This document shows, one piece after another, positions 7,544-10,308 of a stretch of 10,308 nt of DNA. Below the pieces are notes generated by a model that was not told where the DNA came from, ran no database searches, and was given only the letters and a program-made list of their open reading frames with translations. The DNA is from an uncultured Granulosicoccaceae bacterium (lineage in GTDB: Bacteria; Pseudomonadota; Gammaproteobacteria; CALCKW01): positions 1 to 10,308 of the forward strand of contig CALDHJ010000031.1 in NCBI GenBank assembly GCA_937941555.1, given 5' to 3'. How positions within the stretch are numbered: position 1 is the stretch's first letter; each line of letters opens with the position of its first letter. The position numbers and the translations under genes are program-made.

Positions 7544-8958
7544 ACGAGTTGGTGGCCAAGGACGCAGCGGAGGTCATCACGCTGCTCAAGACCGGCGATA
7601 TCACGCCGCACGACTGCCTTGACGCGCTCCAGGAGCGCATCGCCGAGACCGAGTCTGACGTCCATGCGCTGCCGACCCTGTGTTTCGAGCGCGCCCGAGT
7701 ACACGCCGACGCGTTGATGTTGAAGCCCCTCGCCCAGCGAGGCGAGCTCGCCGGACTGCCGGTGCCGATCAAGGATCTCACGGCCGTCGCCGGCGTGCTG
7801 ACGACGTTGGGCAGCCGCGTCTTCGCCGAGCACGTCCCGGCCGCGAGCGACTTCCTGGTGCAGAACCTCGAGGGCCACGGCGGCGTGGTGTACGCCAAGA
7901 GCAATACACCCGAATTCGGGCTTGGCGCGAACAGCTTCAACGACCTCTTTCCGACAACACGCACGCCCTACAACACCGACAACTCCTCCGCCGGCTCGTC
8001 TGGCGGGGCGGCCGCGGCACTCGCGTGTGGTAGTGCCTGGCTTGCACATGGATCGGACATGGCCGGATCGCTGCGCACACCTGCGAGCTTTTGCGGCGTG
8101 TCGAGCTTGCGGCCAAGCCCGGGTGTCTTCAACAGCGATTCGCAGAACATGCCACTCATGGTTCTGGGTCAGCAAGGCCCGATGGCACGCAACATCGCAG
8201 ACCTTGCCCTGCTCGCCGATGCCATGACAGGGCTCGATCCGAGTAACCCGACCAGCAAGCATTTCGAGCCGCACGCATTCTTCAAGGCCGCCGGTCAGCC
8301 ACGCATGCCAAAACGCGTCGCGGTCTCGGCCGACCTCGGCGATCTCGACGTCGACGACAGCGTGCGGGCGGTCATACAGACCGTCGCAGGCGAGCTCGCC
8401 AAACAAGGCGTTGCGGTCATCGAAGACTGCCCGGACTTCACCGGTGCCGACTTTGCCTTCGACACTTTGCGCGCTTTCGGCCTCGCCAGCGGACTCGGCA
8501 GCGTGTTGCCGGACATCCAGGACAAGATCAAACCCGAAGCCCTGTGGAACATCGAACAGGGCCTCGCACTGACCCGCCAGGACGTGGCGCGAGCGATGCA
8601 GGCGCAGGGACTGACCATGGCGCGCAGCGCCGCGTTCATGGCCGACATCGACTGCCTGATTTGCCCGGCGGTGCAGCGCGCGAGCCTGCACCACGCCGAA
8701 CGCTATGCCGGCGCAAACGACGGTTTGCCGGTGCCCGAGTATTTCGAGTGGTTGCGTATCTGTTGCCACACGACCACCAGCGGATTGCCGGTGTTGACGC
8801 TGCCTGCCGGGTTCACCGAGCTCGGTGAGCCGGTGGCGATTCAGGTGGTCGGCAAACCCTGTGGCGAACTCGATCTGATGCAACTCGGCGCCGCGCTGGA
8901 ATCAGCGCTCGGTACCGCTCGCAAACCCTTTGACCCACGCCCTGCGTACCAGGTCTGA
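7540..8958 (+). CDS. Amidase-signature family hydrolase
   Basis: This 472-residue enzyme belongs to the amidase-signature family (GatA, FAAH, bacterial amidases), which hydrolyses carboxamides with a Ser-cisSer-Lys triad. All three residues are visible: Lys78 in LPVPIKDL, cis-Ser153 in SAGSSGGAAAALA, and nucleophile Ser177 in GSDMAGSLRTPASFCG. The 24-residue spacing between the two serines matches GatA and FAAH. Ala175 replaces the glycine usual in GSDxGGS. The C-terminal block SGLPVLTLPAGF (about 412-423) with its downstream VAIQVVG is also typical. No signal peptide or membrane segment is seen, so it is probably cytoplasmic. It is unlikely to be the GatA subunit of a tRNA amidotransferase, because gatB and gatC are not adjacent, but this alone does not exclude it. 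The substrate is unknown. Its ATG overlaps the msrB stop by 4 nt, so it is the last gene of the coupled unit. Confidence 0.93.
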   Translation: MNELVAKDAAEVITLLKTGDITPHDCLDALQERIAETESDVHALPTLCFERARVHADALMLKPLAQRGELAGLPVPIKDLTAVAGVLTTLGSRVFAEHVPAASDFLVQNLEGHGGVVYAKSNTPEFGLGANSFNDLFPTTRTPYNTDNSSAGSSGGAAAALACGSAWLAHGSDMAGSLRTPASFCGVSSLRPSPGVFNSDSQNMPLMVLGQQGPMARNIADLALLADAMTGLDPSNPTSKHFEPHAFFKAAGQPRMPKRVAVSADLGDLDVDDSVRAVIQTVAGELAKQGVAVIEDCPDFTGADFAFDTLRAFGLASGLGSVLPDIQDKIKPEALWNIEQGLALTRQDVARAMQAQGLTMARSAAFMADIDCLICPAVQRASLHHAERYAGANDGLPVPEYFEWLRICCHTTTSGLPVLTLPAGFTELGEPVAIQVVGKPCGELDLMQLGAALESALGTARKPFDPRPAYQV

Positions 8959-8962
8959 GCGA

Positions 8963-10102
8963 TCAGTTGGCAACAAGGCGATACAAGCCCGACCCGGTGA
9001 CAGCGACAAACAGTTCGCCGTTGCGACCGGTGTAGAGGTTGCGCACCCGACCGGGCGTGTCGAGCAGCACCTCGCTATTCAGCACGCGAGATCGCGTCGC
9101 GTCGAGTGTCACCCGGTGAATCTCGGCGAACTTCAACGAGCCCACCAACAGGTCGCCCTGCAATTCCGGCAGGGCCGGGTCGGCCACTTGTGCCAGGCCC
9201 GATGGCGCGATGGACGGCGTCCAGTGCATCAGGGGTGAGACCATGCCGTCGAGCGCGGTGTGGGGCGTGATCGAGGTGCCGTAATAGTTGATGCCGAAGG
9301 TCGCGAGTGGCCAACCGTAATTTGCACCCCGCTCGACGCGGTTGAGTTCATCGCCGCCGCGCGGCCCGTGCTCGTGCAGCACAACCGCCCCGGTATCCGC
9401 GTCAATGACCATACCCTGCGGGTTGCGGTGTCCCCATGACCAAATGGACGGCAGCGCGTCGCCCTGATCGACAAAGGGGTTGTCTGCCGGAATGCGCCCG
9501 TCATCGTGCACGCGGTGCACCTTCCCGGCCGCGCGCCCAAGGTCCTGTGGATTGCGATCGCGGTCACCTCGGTCGCCCACGGTCACGAACAGATATCCCG
9601 CTTCATCAAATGCGATACGGCTGCCGAAATGCCGCCCACCGCGGCTACGCTGATCGGGAGCGAACACGTCTTCCCACTCGACCAACGCGTCGCCTTGCAA
9701 TCGTCCACGGCCGACTGCCGTCTGGCTGCCGCCACGACCAGGCCGCGAATAACTCAGGTAGATCCACCGGTTCTCGGCAAAATCGGGGTGCAGAGCGATG
9801 TCGAGCAATCCACCCTGGCCACCGTCGTCCACCTCAGGCACACCGTCGATTTCAGACCGCGCACCGGCACCGCCGTCAGTGAGCCGCAGCAACCGTCCAT
9901 CGCGTTCGGTGATCAGTAGATCACCATTGGGCAGCTGCACCATGCCCCAGGGCACGTCGAGATCCGCCGCGATCGGCTCCAGTCGGTAGGTCACATCAGC
10001 GCGCGCCAGCGCCGGCAACAGCAGAAGGCCGAGTAACGCGAGCGTCGCCACGGCCGCTCGTGAACCGGTATCAAACCAGACGAAATGTCGAGTTGCTTTC
10101 AC
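8963..10102 (-). CDS. yliI: PQQ-dependent aldose sugar dehydrogenase, exported (YliI type)
   Basis: This is a six-bladed beta-propeller quinoprotein of the soluble glucose/aldose sugar dehydrogenase family, which oxidises sugars in the periplasm using PQQ and calcium. The 379-residue product aligns by eye with E. coli YliI along its length: DVPWGMVQLPNGDLLITER (about 49-67), GGQGGLLDIALHPDF (94-108), GGRHFGSRIAFD (155-166, with His158 at the predicted catalytic base position), WSWGHRNPQGM (221-231), HEHGPRGGDELN (243-254) and NYGWPLATFGINYYG (261-275). The N-terminus is a Sec-type signal: basic start, hydrophobic core about 17-32, and an ALARA cleavage site after residue 35. The GTG at 10102 is chosen because it has a strong ribosome binding site; an in-frame upstream ATG at 10183 would spoil the signal peptide. 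No PQQ biosynthesis gene is in the window. The gene converges on the amidase gene with 4 nt between stops. Confidence 0.93.
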   Translation of the reverse strand: MKATRHFVWFDTGSRAAVATLALLGLLLLPALARADVTYRLEPIAADLDVPWGMVQLPNGDLLITERDGRLLRLTDGGAGARSEIDGVPEVDDGGQGGLLDIALHPDFAENRWIYLSYSRPGRGGSQTAVGRGRLQGDALVEWEDVFAPDQRSRGGRHFGSRIAFDEAGYLFVTVGDRGDRDRNPQDLGRAAGKVHRVHDDGRIPADNPFVDQGDALPSIWSWGHRNPQGMVIDADTGAVVLHEHGPRGGDELNRVERGANYGWPLATFGINYYGTSITPHTALDGMVSPLMHWTPSIAPSGLAQVADPALPELQGDLLVGSLKFAEIHRVTLDATRSRVLNSEVLLDTPGRVRNLYTGRNGELFVAVTGSGLYRLVAN

Positions 10103-10109
10103 GATGATC

Positions 10110-10115
10110 TCTCCT
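10110..10115 (-). promoter_or_regulatory. Ribosome binding site for the sugar dehydrogenase
   Basis: AGGAGA on the minus strand, 7 nt upstream of a GTG at 10102, is the best Shine-Dalgarno match in the window. It decides the start in favour of the GTG, which then begins directly with a clean signal peptide. Confidence 0.8.
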
Positions 10116-10212
10116 GTCCGAGCCAGCCAGAACGACCGACCACTGCAGCGGTGTGAGCCGAATCTGCGGCAGTTGTTCCCCACGGTGTCGGGTGCCGGGG
10201 CAAATTTTTCTC

Positions 10213-10243
10213 AAAAAAAAGCCCGCCTCTGAAAGAGGCGGGC
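10213..10243 (-). terminator. Strong intrinsic (rho-independent) terminator
   Basis: A perfect 9-bp GC-rich stem (arms 10221-10229 and 10235-10243, loop TGAAA on the plus strand) is followed, on the minus strand, by eight uninterrupted U residues (10213-10220). The other side of the stem has no T tract, so it works in the minus direction only. It lies 28 nt beyond a minus-strand stop codon at 10272-10274 and probably ends that gene's transcript. The sugar dehydrogenase should then have its own promoter within 10103-10212, where I saw no clear -35/-10 pair. Confidence 0.93.
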
Positions 10244-10271
10244 CGCTGAGTCATGTCCCGAGGGAATTACC

Positions 10272-10308
10272 TCACTTGAGCAGGGACTGTGTCCACGTGC
10301 CTTCGTCG
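10272..10308 (-). CDS. C-terminal end of an unidentified gene (runs off right edge)
   Basis: The minus strand can be read as DEGTWTQSLLK followed by TGA at 10272-10274. This is inferred to be a gene's end because the strong minus-strand terminator begins 28 nt downstream and must serve something to the right, and because the peptide has a protein-like composition. An alternative minus frame ending in TAA at 10267-10269 gives an arginine-rich, less plausible tail. Eleven residues are too few to suggest a function. Confidence 0.4.
   Translation of the reverse strand, partial: DEGTWTQSLLK

Noticed and set aside
7489..8883. Minus-strand open frame of 464 codons antisense to the amidase
   Set aside because: It lies opposite a gene with an intact catalytic triad, has no recognisable domain, is rich in Arg/His/Ala as expected from antisense GC-rich codons, and has no ribosome binding site of note.
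10103..10183. Upstream ATG at 10183 as the start of the sugar dehydrogenase
   Set aside because: It would put 27 residues before the signal peptide, and the GTG at 10102 has a strong ribosome binding site at the right distance.

Overview
The window is GC-rich, gene-dense chromosomal DNA, and it reads as ordinary bacterial sequence. The RecC/RecB proteins are clearly of the enterobacterial RecBCD type, which points to a proteobacterium, most likely a gammaproteobacterium; I cannot name a genus. I saw no tRNA, rRNA, CRISPR array, insertion sequence, phage gene or long repeat.

Left part (1-5071, minus strand): recC is followed directly by recB, which runs off the left edge after about 600 codons. 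The two genes overlap by 4 nt and recB's ribosome binding site lies inside recC, so they form a tightly coupled recombination/DNA-repair operon. Unlike E. coli, there is no ptrA (protease III) gene between them. recD would be expected beyond the left edge but cannot be seen.

Middle (5156-8958): two unrelated-looking members of the drug/metabolite transporter (EamA) superfamily stand head to head across a ~160-nt intergenic region. The minus-strand one points toward recC. The plus-strand one starts a compact three-gene unit: EamA transporter, MsrB (methionine-R-sulfoxide reductase), then an amidase-signature hydrolase. The stop and start codons overlap (TGATG, then ATGA), so this unit is almost certainly one transcript with coupled translation.

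Right part (8963-10308, minus strand): an exported PQQ-dependent aldose sugar dehydrogenase of the YliI type converges on the amidase with only 4 nt between stop codons. Upstream of it is a strong minus-strand intrinsic terminator, which probably ends a gene of which only the last 11 codons are visible.

No novel system is evident. The points most worth a second look are the substituted chi-contact positions in RecC, the odd EamA-msrB-amidase coupling, and the divergent transporter pair.
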